Counted from the stretch's first letter, positions 23,482 through 35,198 are shown. The stretch: DNA of 64,000 nt from Apiospora phragmitis (GCA_038363925.1 JAQQWL010000002.1:5456001-5520000), one strand, 5' to 3'. Notes: generated by a model from the letters alone, not told the origin. Numbers and translations are program-made.

Positions 23482-25147
23482 ATGGTGCGACCCCTGAACT
23501 CCATCCTCGGTCGGGTTTTGCTCTCGGTACCGGCCGTTTTGGCCGCCATCGAAGTGGATGTTAACAATGAAGGTCAGTCTCGCCATTTCCCGTCATAACC
23601 ACATCATTCGTTAACACCTACTCCCAACCATGCAGACTCTATCAAGAAGGCGGCTGCCCTGGTGGCCGAGGATCTCATGAGCTTCTACGAGGGCGACAAG
23701 CCTGGCGAGGTCCCGGGCATCCTCCCCGGCCCGCCTCCCAACGGCGACTACTACTGGGGGTCCGGCGGCTTTCTGTGGAATACCCTGATCGACTACGGCA
23801 ATGCCACCGGCGACATCAAGTATGTCGACTCCATCGTGAAGGGCCTCGGGTGGCAGGTTGGCCAGAACCACGACTTTATGCCGACCAACTGGACCGTCGG
23901 CATGGGTAACGACGAGCAAGCCATCTGGGCCAGCGCGGCCCTGACGGCGGCCAACTCGGGACTCCCCGGGCCACCGTCTGTCGAGTCTGGCTGGCTTTCC
24001 GTGGCCCAGAACGTCTTGGCGGAACAGCCGTTGAGGCGCATCAACAATGGCACATGCGAGGGTGCGCTGCGATGGCAGCTCTTCCCTTCCAGCAACGGCT
24101 ACGGCTACATTCAAAGTAAGTGGGCAGGTCTTGGTCGACAATTAATGTCCCCTGAGGCTGTGAATAATACGCTGACCCATGACCGAAACCAAAAACAGCC
24201 ACTTCCAACGCTGCTTTCTTCGCCTTGGCGGCCGGCATGGCGCAAGAGACGAAGAACGATACCCTGGCCAAGCAGGCGGCGAGCAGCTACGATGTGATGG
24301 CCAAAATCGGCCTGATCGATGATAAGTTCAATGTCTTCGACGGTACGCAAGCAGCGAATGAGTGCAACCCCAAAACCGTAAACAGGTTGCAGTTCTCCTC
24401 CAACCCCGGGCTGCTTCTGACAGGTGCTGCCTACATGCTTCAGCAGGTAAGTTGAACGGCTTGCTGTTGAATATCCCCCTTCATCGTTCCTTTCTTTCAA
24501 TTCCCTTTGTGGTACTGGCATCGACTCTGACCGAGGTGTTTACTGGTGATTAGACCAACAACGACGAAACCTGGAAGAAGCGCGTCGACGGCCTGCTCGA
24601 CCACACCCTCGAAACTTTCTTCCCCGACGGCGTTGCCTTCGAGGTCGCCTGCGAGATGCCCGGCAGCGGGTACACCTGCAACGTCGACATGGAGCAGTAC
24701 AAGGGCATGCTCCACCGCAGCCTCGGCCAGACGATGCGGCTGGCGCCTCACACCAAGGACAAGATCCTGCCCGTGCTCAGGACCAGCGCGGTGGCCGCCG
24801 TCAAGACCTGCACCGGGGGCAAGAACCAGCGCCTCTGCAGCTCGCTCTGGGTCACTGGTAAGGGGCAGACGAGCGAGGGCAACGAGGCGGCATCGAAGGA
24901 TGGCGCGGCGGCCCAGATGGGCGTCCTGAGCGCTCTCAACAGTGTACTGATGGCCAACGTCATCGTCAAGCCGGCGACCACGGGCGGCAGCGGCAGCGGC
25001 GGAAGTGCCGACGGGGGCAAGGGACAGGGTGCCTCGGATTCGTCTGGAGGCAACAAGGACACACCAGGCAACATGGGAGCTTCAGCTGCTGTCAGCTCCA
25101 CTGTCCTCTTCGGAGGGCTTTTCTTCAGTGCTATGACTTTCTTCTAA
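23482..25147 (+). CDS. GPI-anchored GH76 protein (DFG5/DCW1-type alpha-1,6-mannanase/transglycosidase)
   Basis: Four exons, 23482-23572, 23636-24115, 24199-24446 and 24554-25147 (470 residues), with all joints in phase. Signal peptide MVRPLNSILGRVLLSVPAVLAA; a Ser/Gly-rich linker and a C-terminal hydrophobic tail (AAVSSTVLFGGLFFSAMTFF) indicate a GPI anchor. DFG5/DCW1 proteins are thought to transfer GPI mannoproteins to wall glucan through their core glycan. Family landmarks: ALVAEDLMSFYEGDKPG, FLWNTLIDYGNATGD, GNDEQAIWASAALTAAN, CEGALRWQLFPSSNGYGYIQ, FDGTQAANECNPKTVNRLQFS, VAFEVACEM, CNVDMEQYKGMLHRSL. The usual NDDQ catalytic pair reads NDEQ, and the usual WWEAG-type motif reads YWGSGG, so activity may differ. 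Confidence 0.88.
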
Positions 25148-25435
25148 AATAGTTGCTGGCTGTTAGCTGGTATATAGTTCGTAGCCTCTAGAAACTCGAA
25201 GTACCTGTCGTAGAGGCCGTTGCGAGAAACGTGCAGGAGTATGCAGTATTACAGATCATCTCCATGTCTTGGTCTAACCTCCCTCTATCACCATTTTTCC
25301 CAGCCGGCGTCTTCGGTGGCATGAGAACTCACAAGTCCAAGTACCAGCCATTTTTTACTGGTACCTTCCGCGGGAAGGTCGCTGATGTATCCTTTTAACA
25401 ACAAATCTTTCATTCCGTTCTGTTTCTACCCCTAG

Positions 25436-25525
25436 GCACCAGTGGTTTAGTGGTAAAATCCATCGTTGCCATTCATCTCGAGGAAAGGCTCGATGGGAAC
25501 CCGCGTTCAATCCGCGGCTGGTGCA
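25436..25525 (+). tRNA. tRNA-Gly (GCC) with an 18-nt intron
   Basis: The acceptor stem pairs GCACCAG with CTGGTGC, discriminator A at 25525. The D arm contains TGGTTTAGTGGTA, the anticodon stem pairs CATCG with CGATG, and the T arm pairs CCGCG with CGCGG around TTCAATC. The anticodon GCC is at 25468-25470. An intron of 18 nt (25472-25489) lies one base 3' of the anticodon, the standard nuclear tRNA intron position. It stands alone between the GH76 gene and the HET relic. Confidence 0.93.
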
Positions 25526-25900
25526 TAAGTTCTTTGACTGTGTAGGCTTCCTTTTTGAATTGCTGCCTCTCTTACCTTCTACTGCAAGCAAATCTTGGGG
25601 GAGGGGTTCCTGCTGAGTTGACGGCATTTCAACACGATCGATCTCTCAGCAAACTCCTTATGATGCCTCGTTCCATGCAATATATGACGCTTTCGCCAGC
25701 GCCGTGGGAGGAGTGCGTTGTTTCAGCCACATTTCCCCTTGAGTCGCGGGTGACAGGGTTTCGTCGCGAAACCGACAGCATAGGTAATTGGCCCTTCTAT
25801 GCGAAAGGAGTCAGAAATAAGCACTAGCGGTCATATACACTGCGGCCCTGCCAGGGTCCAGTTCGTATCGGCAGAGAATTGTTGACCAATTCTAGTGTAG

Positions 25901-28471
25901 ATGGTTTTTCCAATTCGGACATTGTCACGTATCATCACATCACTACTTTACCCAGAGATCAGTCTGAATCTGCTTTCTGATTGTACTTCCCCCGAGATGA
26001 GATCCCGACACATTGGCACCACACCTGACCAAAGCAAGGCCTTTGTTGATGCCGCTCACCCCGAACACACAAGTATGGTAGATATGGCGACGCAGCGCTG
26101 GCCCATTTGCAGAGATCTTGAAAGGGACGAAGATCCCAGCTACACGCGGCTAGCCCTCGACTTCAGTCCAAATCAACTCATAAAATCCGTCGAGACAACA
26201 CGGTGTCCGCAATGCACAATATTTCTGGAGAGTATTCGGGTCTTTGAGGACTCATTTGGATCGTTCCCTGTCGACGTGAGACGGGTGCACGTTTACGGCC
26301 TCCTTGATGCTGACCCCAATGCCACCTTGGAACTGGAGCTCTATTTCTACGACGAGAGGCCAAGGCTATCATACGAGCTAATCCATCCGCGGTACCCTTT
26401 CCAGAATCGAGTCTTAGCAGATGAAGGCGCCACCAAGATTCCGGATAATGATCGCCTTCGGATTACGTCGGCAATCAAGTCCCGGCCGTTTGGCAACCTC
26501 GACCTTGCGGCTTCGTTGAATTGGGTCAAGTCGCTCATCGACGACTGTAATCGGGAACACAGTGGCTGCACGCAGGCGGAATTTGCTCGCTTTCCACGGC
26601 GTGTACTAGCCTTCCACCGTGGTCTCGATGATACGATTACAGTTAAACTTGAAGCGGATATTGTCCGAATCCACGAACGTTACGCCACCTTGAGTCACTG
26701 TTGGGGATCACATCAAACGTTAGTGACAACTACTGAATCAATCCACGAACGCCATAACGGTATTCCATGATATACGCCTGACATTCCAACACAGCATCAA
26801 AGTTTGTCTTGAGCTGGGCATCAACTGTCTCTGGATCGACTCCCTCTGTACCATCCAGGACGATAGACAAGACTGGGAGATGGAGTCCGCCAAATGGTCG
26901 ACATACATGATAACTCTGATATCACCATAGCGGCCACAAGTGCTGGAGACGACAGTGCTGGCTTGTTCAGCCAAGACCGCTCTGGTGTTACGGCGCTACC
27001 GCTGCCCACACAGCCCTCTATGTCCTCTTTCTCCTCCACGATTTGGGTACGCCAGAAACTCCCACACATCATGGATCAAACGCATACGGCCGCTAATAGA
27101 GCTCCATTACTGAGCCGTGGGTGGGTGCTCCAAGAGCGACTCTTGGCTCCCAGGGTCTTGCACTTTTGTGGGACGGAGCTTGTGTGGGAATGTCGTCAAT
27201 GGACGATTTGCGAGTGTGGTGCTCTTGAGTCAGGCGATGGCTGGAAACAGAGTTTTGCTTTCCAAAAGCAGACGTTGGCTTCTATCCAAGGTATCCCACA
27301 GGACAAGGCTGCGAATGTTAGCGAGGAGGGTTCCCAGGAGGATACTGAGGAGTACTTGGAAGAGCTCATTCTACCTAGCCAATATGGTTGGTATGAGAAC
27401 GGGGAATGTAACCATAGTGAGGATGAAGACGTCGCGGTGGGTTTCCTTTCCCACTCCACTTGATCATTAATTATCTGATCAATTTTGACTATAGGCACAA
27501 AAGCAATATTATCCCCGACTACCGGATAGAACCCGGAGGATGCAGAGAGCACATGCAAACAGTGAAATACCGCAGGCTCCCAAGAGTACTAGGCGGCGCC
27601 ATGGTAACAAAGAACCACTGGATTGCAATGGAAGATGGCACGGAGTCGTTGAGCAGTTCTCCAGGTTGATCCCCAACAGGCAATCTGATTGTTTGCCTGC
27701 GCTCTCTGGGCTTGCCCGGCGATGCGGGCACGTACCCGCTGATTACTTGGCAGGCCTTTGGGCAAGTACACTCGACTTTGATATCCTCTGGCGGGTGGAT
27801 AAACTCGAGGAAGGTGCTATCAGACCGGCAACTTATCGAGCACCATCGTGGTCTTGGGCTTGCGTGACAACGCCAGTGGATTACTGGGGAGCCGTCGAAC
27901 TGATAAAGCACCTGGATCTACCTGCACTACTGGAAACCATCCATGGGTTCGGCAGGGTTTCAGCAATGTTCACCACTGAGACTGTGGAGTTTGTGATGCC
28001 GGGCAAGAGAAGCCCTGGTGACCTATCGTGGAGCAGCGGAGTGGTGCTAAAGGGTCGAAACCCATTCGGAGAGGTCACGAGTGGCCGGCTCTGCGTGAAA
28101 GGCACTTTGATAGCCGCGACGCTCGAATATACCTACCATCGACAGGGGAGAGCCAAGCATTGGCACTGGACCGGTTCAAGTTCCACCTGAGCCTGTATCA
28201 CGCACACAGATTTGGTTGGTTGCAGTTCCCTTTCCACGCAGACTACATCTTGAGCGACCCAGGGTCGGGCCAAATACCGCACCGTTTCTCTGTGTACTTA
28301 CTGGAAGTACTCACATACATCTACATCGTCTTACGGCGGGTTGGTCCGGACGAACACACGTACCAGAGGATTGGCATCTTCAAGCCTCCCACTACGTCGC
28401 TGACGCAGTACGGAGACAGCCTGATGTCCGCACATGGAGGTTTCGATCGCACGCTTCTTTTTATTGTTTAG
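25901..28471 (+). pseudogene. HET-domain (heterokaryon incompatibility) protein, decayed
   Basis: Fungal HET proteins trigger regulated cell death when incompatible strains fuse. Possible starts are ATG 25901, 25997 or 26075 (MVDMATQRWPICRDLERDED). The N-terminal region has CPQC and SLIDDCNREHSGC. The HET domain opens with RYATLSHCWGSHQ (about 26690). TGA at 26768 interrupts GIP-YTPDIP; a frame change near 26790 leads to CLELGINCLWIDSLCTIQDDRQDWE, and another near 26895 to MVDIHDNSDITIAATSAGDDSAGLF. LSRGWVLQERLLAPRVLHFCGTELVWEC follows at about 27110. After an intron-like gap at 27440-27495 come CLPALSGLARRCGHVPADYLAGLW and YRAPSWSWA. A final frame change near 28165 leads to the end at 28471. 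All HET landmarks are present, but one nonsense codon and at least three frame changes imply loss of function. Confidence 0.8.
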
Positions 28472-29414
28472 TTAGCAAATTTACATGGCTTCTGAGGAAC
28501 GACGTAGCCCAGAATAGTGCGTGGTAAAATCGACAGACGTCATTGTACAAAATGTGTTGTCCCGATAGAGTCAGTGTATTACGATGCGAGGGCTAATAGG
28601 CCTGGAAATGGATGCCGAGCTCATCGACGGGTATCCGTACCTCCCTAACATCGATGACGGTGATGGTGGGGAGTTAGACACAATATTACCAGTGCCGGCT
28701 TTCGGTGGCAGCGGTGCAACTGGGGCTTCGAAGCGGTCGGCGCGGCTCTGCCTGCATTCTTTGCGGACAAGCTCGCGGATTCTTACTTAAATCAACTGAG
28801 CCAGATGAATGACTACCTAGTTTCTGCAATTTGAAGGCATCTCGGACAGAATGCTAGTAGTGAGATGCATCGGCACAACTGCCAGGCGTTACCTCGGAAT
28901 GGCCCCAAGACGGTCCAACCTGGCAGGCGACAGCATCTTTCTGCTCCAGGGCTGCAACGCACCGTTGCTGCCGCGTCCACGGCATCATGCAGGGCGAAGT
29001 AATGAATAAGTATCTGAAAGATAGCTTGATCGATCAAGGAAATGAATGTCGTACTCCGGTAGGTTGTAAGCGTTTTTAGGGTCTACTTCTTGTCTGTTGG
29101 AGGAGGGTGTTCAGGATGTTCAGGGAGTTTTGGGGGTCCGGGGGGTGCTGCATGCGCTCCCCACCCCCCCCCCCTTCCCCTCTAACGACAGTAGCTTTCA
29201 GTTGATTCAGCTGGCGTCAATTTGTAACAGCAACCACCGGGACCTCCTTCAACGTGCAAATCAAAATGTAAATACATCCTGAGAGAAACGACTGAGCCGG
29301 CACGATAAATGCATTTCAAACTACATAATAGGAGTTCCTACGACAGTCAATTACAACATGTGGTTCTCTGCTCTTGTAGTTACATTTTGCCAAAACCTCA
29401 GCAAAAAGCGACTA
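28472..29414. other. intergenic, boundary to transposon block
   Basis: Short frames without motifs. A C-run near 29,165-29,175 is notable only as a homopolymer. It ends at the TA target site of the RIP-degraded element. Confidence 0.35.
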
Positions 29415-29785
29415 ACGTAGTCCACGGTCCAATTGAACACACGGTCTAATTGAACACTTTTTAAGACCTCGTATAATAAAATATAAATTTATCTAACCAC
29501 TACGCTTAAAATTAATTAAAACTACTTAGAATCGTCTTCGTTAATATAGTCCACGGTTTAATTAAACACTTTTTAAGACCTCGTATAATAAAATATAAAT
29601 TTATTTAACCACTACGCTTAAAATTAATTAAAACTACTTAAAATCGTCTTCGTTAACGTAGTCCACGGTTTAATTAAATACACGGTCTAATTAAACACTT
29701 TTTAAGACCTCGTATAATAAAATATAAATTTATTTAACCACTACGCTTAAAATTAATTAAAACTACTTAGAATTGTCTTCGTTAA
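29415..29785 (+). repeat. three tandem copies of the transposon left terminus
   Basis: Units start at 29415, 29544 and 29656. All read TAGTCCACGGT(C/T)(C/T)AATT near the start and share TTTTTAAGACCTCGTATAAT and GTCTTCGTT further in. Unit 2 lacks about 17 bp present in units 1 and 3. Units 2 and 3 carry C-to-T and G-to-A changes relative to unit 1. Confidence 0.85.
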
Positions 29786-31515
29786 ACGCTTTTATATTAT
29801 TTTAATAAGTACGAGTATTATGCCCGGGCTCTCCGCAGATTCTACAGCGCTATGAGCGCGTCCTAGACGTCCTCGTATAGACTCTCCTCCTCCGCGATTC
29901 GTTTTATAACTATTTATTAACGTTTTTTTAAAACTATAAGTCTTTTTTAACTTATATACGAAATAATCCTTTATTTTATAACCGTTTCTTTTTCGTACGG
30001 CGGCGCGGCTAAATATCTTATTTATTTCTTATAATACGATTACTTTATTTTTTAAAAGAGCGAGCCGGTATATAACTTACGTTATATTTTTTATAATTTA
30101 ATTAAGTTTAATAAAAATTAATATTAAGGAACTATTTTAATACCGCGCGATTCGATTTCTTATATATTTAATTTTAAACAAGGTTTTAATTAAATTATTT
30201 AAAGTTTTTAATTTTTAAAATATAAATAAATTAAAAAAGGTTACTAGAGGCGTTAATATATATAGCTTTATATTTAATTATAAAATAATATATTCCGGGT
30301 TATATAATATAAATCTTACCCTTTAAAAACTTCTTTAAATATTTAAAACGGTGAAAATCGCCTAGAACCCTTCTAAGAACGCTAGTAAAAAGTCCTCCTT
30401 TAAGATATAAGTGAGATGCGCCCGTATAAAACGCTCGATTTCTTTCTCGTATAACCTTTTTAACGTATAAAAACAGCCGATATTAAAAAGTTAAAGCTTA
30501 TATAATAAATAGGAGAATATATAAAGTATAATAATTAAGTTCTTTTTATAATAAAGCTCGAAAATTATTAAATAATAGCTCTTATAGCCGTTAAAGACTA
30601 ATAAGCGATAAACACTTTTCGTATAAGAATTTATATACTTATTAAAGTATCGAATTTAATCCTCGCTTTTTTTATTTATAGTTTAACCGTTTTTAATAAT
30701 TATAATTACTTAGTCTTTTAATAATAAGCTTTTTTTATATTAAAAAGAGAGGTACGTTTTCCCGGTAAATATAAGATATAAAGAGATGGCGTAACCGTAT
30801 AATTCGACTCCTTAAATAACTATAACTTATTCCCGGTTCCTTTACTAAATTACCTTAAGCTTCTCGTATTAATTAAAGGTAATTATAATTATTTTAAACG
30901 AGATTTAGTTTATAAAAAAGCCGGTCTTATTAAAGTTATAAATATCCTCTTTTTAAATCTTATATTTATAATTTATATTTCGTACGAAAATAAATTACGC
31001 GTAATACCCGTCGGGATTTTTATAAAGGACTTTTTAATAATCGATTTTTTAATAAAAACGCATGCGGAGGTCTAGTTACCGTTATACGAAATTAGAGGCC
31101 TAGTTAATATCGATGCGTCTCGCGTCGCGTTAATAGAGTAATCGATTCGCTATATTTTTAATATTACTTATTTAAGGCGGAAACGATTACGAATTTAAAT
31201 CGATTATATATTATACGATTAATTACTCTTTAAAATTCGTAAGTTTTTACGCTAATAATTATATATCTCGTTATAAAATATTATCGCGATATTAATAATA
31301 TAAGGTTATATAAAATATATTATATATTTATACTATAAATTATACGCTTAATTTAAAGTCTTTTTAAAGCGCTTAAAATACTAATTATATATGACTCTCT
31401 TTTTATTAACTTATTATTATAAGTAGTAAAAGTATAAAGAATAAAATATAGGTTATAAGGAATTGTAAGAAAGTATTTAATTAGACCGTGTGTTCAATTG
31501 GACCGTGGATTACGT
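29415..31515. mobile_element. RIP-degraded TIR DNA transposon (2101 bp) with triplicated left end
   Basis: Flanked by TA (29413-29414 and 31516-31517). The ends are inverted repeats starting ACGTA(G/A)TCCACGGTCCAA and running on through a second ACACGGTCTAATT block. Size and TA duplication suit a Fot1/pogo-type element, and the ACGTA terminus is shared with the element at 2630. The interior is extremely AT-rich with no long frame. CpA/TpG is nearly absent while CpG persists, as expected from RIP. The left end is a tandem array: units begin at 29415, 29544 and 29656 and share the block ending in CGTCTTCGTT. Only the outermost 30 or so bases at each end escaped mutation. Confidence 0.85.
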
Positions 31516-31748
31516 TAGCTAAGCCACCGCCAAACTCTTTGGTCCCCAGCAATGATGACGGTCTTCGGGTCAGCCAATCAATCCACTACATTGGCATGAT
31601 GGCTTGATGATGAATCATTCCGAGATCAACCAAAACACAGGTAGACAGTTTCCTTGAAGTACTTGATTAGGCTACCGGTCGGTGCGCCAGAAGCCAAAAA
31701 AGATGTAGGCAGGTCCATAACCAAAAACTGCTGTAGTATGTACAATCA

Positions 31749-34028
31749 TCACCATCGACATCGACATCGCGTATAGCGCCGTCCCTGTGCGCTCGCTCGC
31801 TTGCTCGCCTCTATTTCTCTTATAGAATGATTCGAATCAATCAATTGCCTTTTCTCTACCGGATCTTTTTCTTTCTCTTTACCGTGGCCAGTAGCACCAC
31901 TGGAGCCGCCCTTGGCCTTGGGCGGCGGCTGCTGATATGGCTGCTCAGACTTTAGGGGGGTCCCGGCCCGGCTGGGCACTCTGCTCGGCATCCAGAAGTC
32001 GTAGCGGTCAGGGAACAGAATGATGTTGGCCAGCCGGACCACCTCGGCCTCGGCCGCCGAGATGGTCGACGATGACGACTTGTCGCTCGCCGTCTCCAAT
32101 ACCGCGTCCACGGACATCGGGTCGTCCTTGGGAGTATCGTTGCTGGTCGCTAATTGGGCAGTAGCGGTCGCCACATGAGACGAATGGTTGTCCTCATTCT
32201 TGGACGACGACGAGGTAGTGGCTGGGGTCGACAACGTCGACTTGCTCACGGTCCACGGCGCGAGGCCCATGGCTCGCAGCCCCGCCTCCCCACCAACCTC
32301 AGCAATGTCCCTCTCCTCGAGGCGGCCCGTGTGGGGCGCCTCGCTGCCGAGCCCGCTGCCCGTCGAGTCGAAGTCCGGGCCCGGGTGCCCGCGCTGGAAC
32401 GCCTTGCGCTGCCGCGCCAGGAACAGGGCGTTGGTCTGGGTTAAGGGGGCAGCGGGCGTGTAGACGAGCATCGAGGTGCTCGGCGGCGTCTTCTCGAACG
32501 CGTAGGCCTGGTCCGGGTGCCAGACGATGTAATCGCCGGGCTCGAGGGTCGGCGGCGCCACCAGGCTCGACCGCAGCTGCAGGTGCGGGTGCCACGACTC
32601 GGTGACGCGCTGGGCGTGGCCCGGGACGGCGCCGTGGATGATGGTGTTCTGGTCGCGGTCGAGCTGCCAGTTGGACGCATCCAGATAGGCGGCCCACTCG
32701 GCCTCGGAGTGCTCTCCTTCCTTGGGCGGGCCCTGCTTGGGCGAGAAGAGGGGCCGCAGCAAGAAGTAGGCCGTGCTGAGCTTGGGCGAGGGCAACAGGC
32801 GCACCATGCCCGGCTCCACCGTCGTCAGCGCCAGGATGCCCTGGAACATGCGGAACATGCTGCAGGCCCCCGCGCCGTTGTACAGGTCCGTCGTCGCGTT
32901 GACGCGGCCCGTCGGGTCCCAGGGGTTGTAGCGCTCCCACCGGCCCTTCCAGATCTCGTCGTAGGTGCCGCTCTGGCCGTAGCCGTCCTGCTCCCAGCGC
33001 TCGAGGCTGCCGTTGTCGATCTGCGCGATGAGGGTCGAGGAGGCGACGACGGCGGGGTGCACCGCGGCGGGGTCCCCCTCGCTGGGCGGGGGCGCGCCGC
33101 CGCCGTGCTCGCTCGAGAGGCTGCTCGTCGTCTTGGTGTCGATGCGAATGCGGTCGGCGTAGCTGATGGGGCAGCGCGTCGCGAGCCGGTTGTCGTCGCC
33201 GCTCGTGTCCCACAGTGCCATGGCGAACTTCTGGGCCGCCAGCACGTGGGGGTGGGCGCGCGCGCGCACCTGGCAAGGCGACCAGAAGAAGTCGAAGCAG
33301 GTCGGGTCCTGCGCCGGCGGCGGCTTGAACTCGTGCTTGGTCTCGAGGTAGCGCTTGGTCTCGTCGACCCAGGCGCGCGCGTCGGCGGGGGCAACGACGC
33401 CGCGCACGACGCCGATGCCGTAGCGCTTCACGCTGGCGCAGAAGGAGGCAACGGACGCCTGTCGGCCGATGTCGCCGAAGGGGATCTCGGGGATCAGATC
33501 GGTGCCGCGGATCGCGATGTGCCGCGTTTCGTCGCGCAGGGCGTCCAGGAGGCGGGCCCACGAGGCCTCGAGCTCGGCCTCGTGGCCGGCCACCAGCTTG
33601 CGCTTGAGGGAGCCGAAGCGCGAGGGCAGCGGCACGGGCTGCTCGCCGTAGAACGACAGGACCGGGGGCTCCATGGTCTTGGTGAAGGTGCGCTGGCGCA
33701 GCTTGGGTCTCCGGCCTCCTTCTTTGTGCTCACCATTCCTCGGCCGCTTCGTGCCAGTTGTCGTCGGCGGGGTTAGGAAGGACGTCGAGAACTCGGACGG
33801 ATAGGGGATTTCTACCGACGAGATGATGGGTGTTGTTGGCCTCGTTTTTGTTGTCGTTGTTGTTGTTGCAGCTGTTGAACTTGCCACATTTGTGGTCGTG
33901 GTAGTAACAGTGGCAGTTGTAGCGGCTGCGACGATGGCAGCGTGGGATTTAGACATGGTGGCAGCGGTTGCGCGTGCGGGGAGAAGACCGTTGGCACCAC
34001 GCTGTGCCACCACATCGGCCGTGGACAT
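31749..34028 (-). CDS. DUF1479 family protein (2OG-Fe(II) oxygenase fold)
   Basis: A single 759-codon frame from ATG 34028 (in-frame ATG 33956 is an alternative). After a low-complexity Thr-rich N-terminus comes the DUF1479 domain: IPEIPFGDIG, FFWSPCQVRARAHPHVLAAQKF, ISYADRIRI, QIDNGSLERWEQDGYG, WERYNPWDP, GAGACSMFRMFQGILALTTVEPG, TAYFLLRPLFSPK, HPHLQLRSSLV, LEPGDYIVWHPDQAYAFE and MLVYTPAAPLTQTNALFLARQR. These proteins have the cupin-like fold of iron/2-oxoglutarate oxygenases. By family memory the metal ligands are the His of an (A/P)HxD motif and a later His in a WHCDxxH motif; here they read AQID and WHPDQAY, so both His are replaced and iron-dependent catalysis is doubtful. The C-terminal 160 residues are Ser/Thr-rich with a basic tail. 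No introns or frame defects. Confidence 0.85.
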   Translation of the reverse strand: MSTADVVAQRGANGLLPARATAATMSKSHAAIVAAATTATVTTTTTNVASSTAATTTTTTKTRPTTPIISSVEIPYPSEFSTSFLTPPTTTGTKRPRNGEHKEGGRRPKLRQRTFTKTMEPPVLSFYGEQPVPLPSRFGSLKRKLVAGHEAELEASWARLLDALRDETRHIAIRGTDLIPEIPFGDIGRQASVASFCASVKRYGIGVVRGVVAPADARAWVDETKRYLETKHEFKPPPAQDPTCFDFFWSPCQVRARAHPHVLAAQKFAMALWDTSGDDNRLATRCPISYADRIRIDTKTTSSLSSEHGGGAPPPSEGDPAAVHPAVVASSTLIAQIDNGSLERWEQDGYGQSGTYDEIWKGRWERYNPWDPTGRVNATTDLYNGAGACSMFRMFQGILALTTVEPGMVRLLPSPKLSTAYFLLRPLFSPKQGPPKEGEHSEAEWAAYLDASNWQLDRDQNTIIHGAVPGHAQRVTESWHPHLQLRSSLVAPPTLEPGDYIVWHPDQAYAFEKTPPSTSMLVYTPAAPLTQTNALFLARQRKAFQRGHPGPDFDSTGSGLGSEAPHTGRLEERDIAEVGGEAGLRAMGLAPWTVSKSTLSTPATTSSSSKNEDNHSSHVATATAQLATSNDTPKDDPMSVDAVLETASDKSSSSTISAAEAEVVRLANIILFPDRYDFWMPSRVPSRAGTPLKSEQPYQQPPPKAKGGSSGATGHGKEKEKDPVEKRQLIDSNHSIREIEASKRASAQGRRYTRCRCRW

Positions 34029-35198
34029 CTTTTTGGGGCGAGAGAGAGGGGAGCGAGGTGTCAGGCCTATTTTTCAACTAACCAAGGCAGAGACAATGCA
34101 GCAAGGCAATGCAATGCAAGCGGGCAATGTCAATGGCACATGGGAATGGTAAATAGCAGACGAGACTGGCAGAAACACCATGTAACCACTTCCAGACAGC
34201 TTCTAGTATGGGGTTCCCTTTCAATCTTCCCTTCTTTCGAATCCCGCCAAGCTTTTCAAATTTTCGATGTCTGTCTCCAATCTTTCGGCTTCCTCTTCCT
34301 CCTCTTCCTGTCCTTCTCCTTGTGGTGGTGATAATGCTGCGGCTGCTGTTGTGTTCCCTCTGCTCTTCTGCTGATGCGATGATGTGATGCTTGTTGCTGT
34401 TGCTGTTGTCGCTCTTTATCGCTGTCGATGATGTGTCGTCCGACCTTTTTGTCGGTAGCCAATCCGGTGCCAAATCAAATCGTCGTGGAACTTCAGTGTT
34501 CGGCCATTCAGTTTCCGTCGTCTCTTTCTCTTTTCTCACCAATGCAACGACAGCGCAGCACTTGCCGCGGGGTCGGGCTGGGTCTAAATACGGGCAAGCT
34601 TCACTCACTGCCTGGTGTGCGTGGGTGCGAGGATGACCATCCCAAGCCAGGAGGGTGGTCTCCAGACCCAGACTGCTACCTATGTACATACAAGTATTGT
34701 ACTGCCATTGTCGGAGCTTGTGCCGCTTCGTGGGGTGTCTGTCGCGAGTAACGTGGAGGCAAAGACGGGTGTGACTGGGATGGTCCCTGAAGCTCGTCGT
34801 CTTTCCCTCCGCCAGTCTAGCCAGTCTAGTCTGGACCAATCCCCGACTCCCCAGATGTCCCCAGTGAAGAGGATGAGGGGCTTGGGGGAAAGTGTGGGAG
34901 AGGGCCCGCTGCGGCACCCCGGGCCGAAGTGGCATTGACAGAAATGTTCGAGTCGTTCGCATTCTCCACCTCCCCCTCCACACACTAGTGCGTTGCAGCC
35001 ATACAGAGTTGGACTTGACCTATCAGTTGCTTGCTTTTTTGATTGAACTGACTGGAATGATTTGCAGTTGCTCTGGCCGGCCCATATCCCAACGGTCCCT
35101 TGGACCGCATACTCGCACCATGGCAATTGGTCCGAGGCCAGCAGCGAGATTTCGCTTGTCGAGACAAGAGATGCTAGTTTCCATGACACGACAAGCTA

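Noticed and set aside
29300..31500. Possible mitochondrial DNA or centromere from extreme AT content
   Set aside because: TIRs, TA target duplications and CpA depletion with retained CpG identify RIP-degraded transposons.
32299..33776. Long frames on both strands overlapping the DUF1479 gene
   Set aside because: Shadow frames of a GC-rich coding region; only the 31749-34028 frame shows family motifs.
34078..34983. 301-codon minus-strand frame upstream of the DUF1479 gene
   Set aside because: No domain, and composition changes along its length; probably chance.
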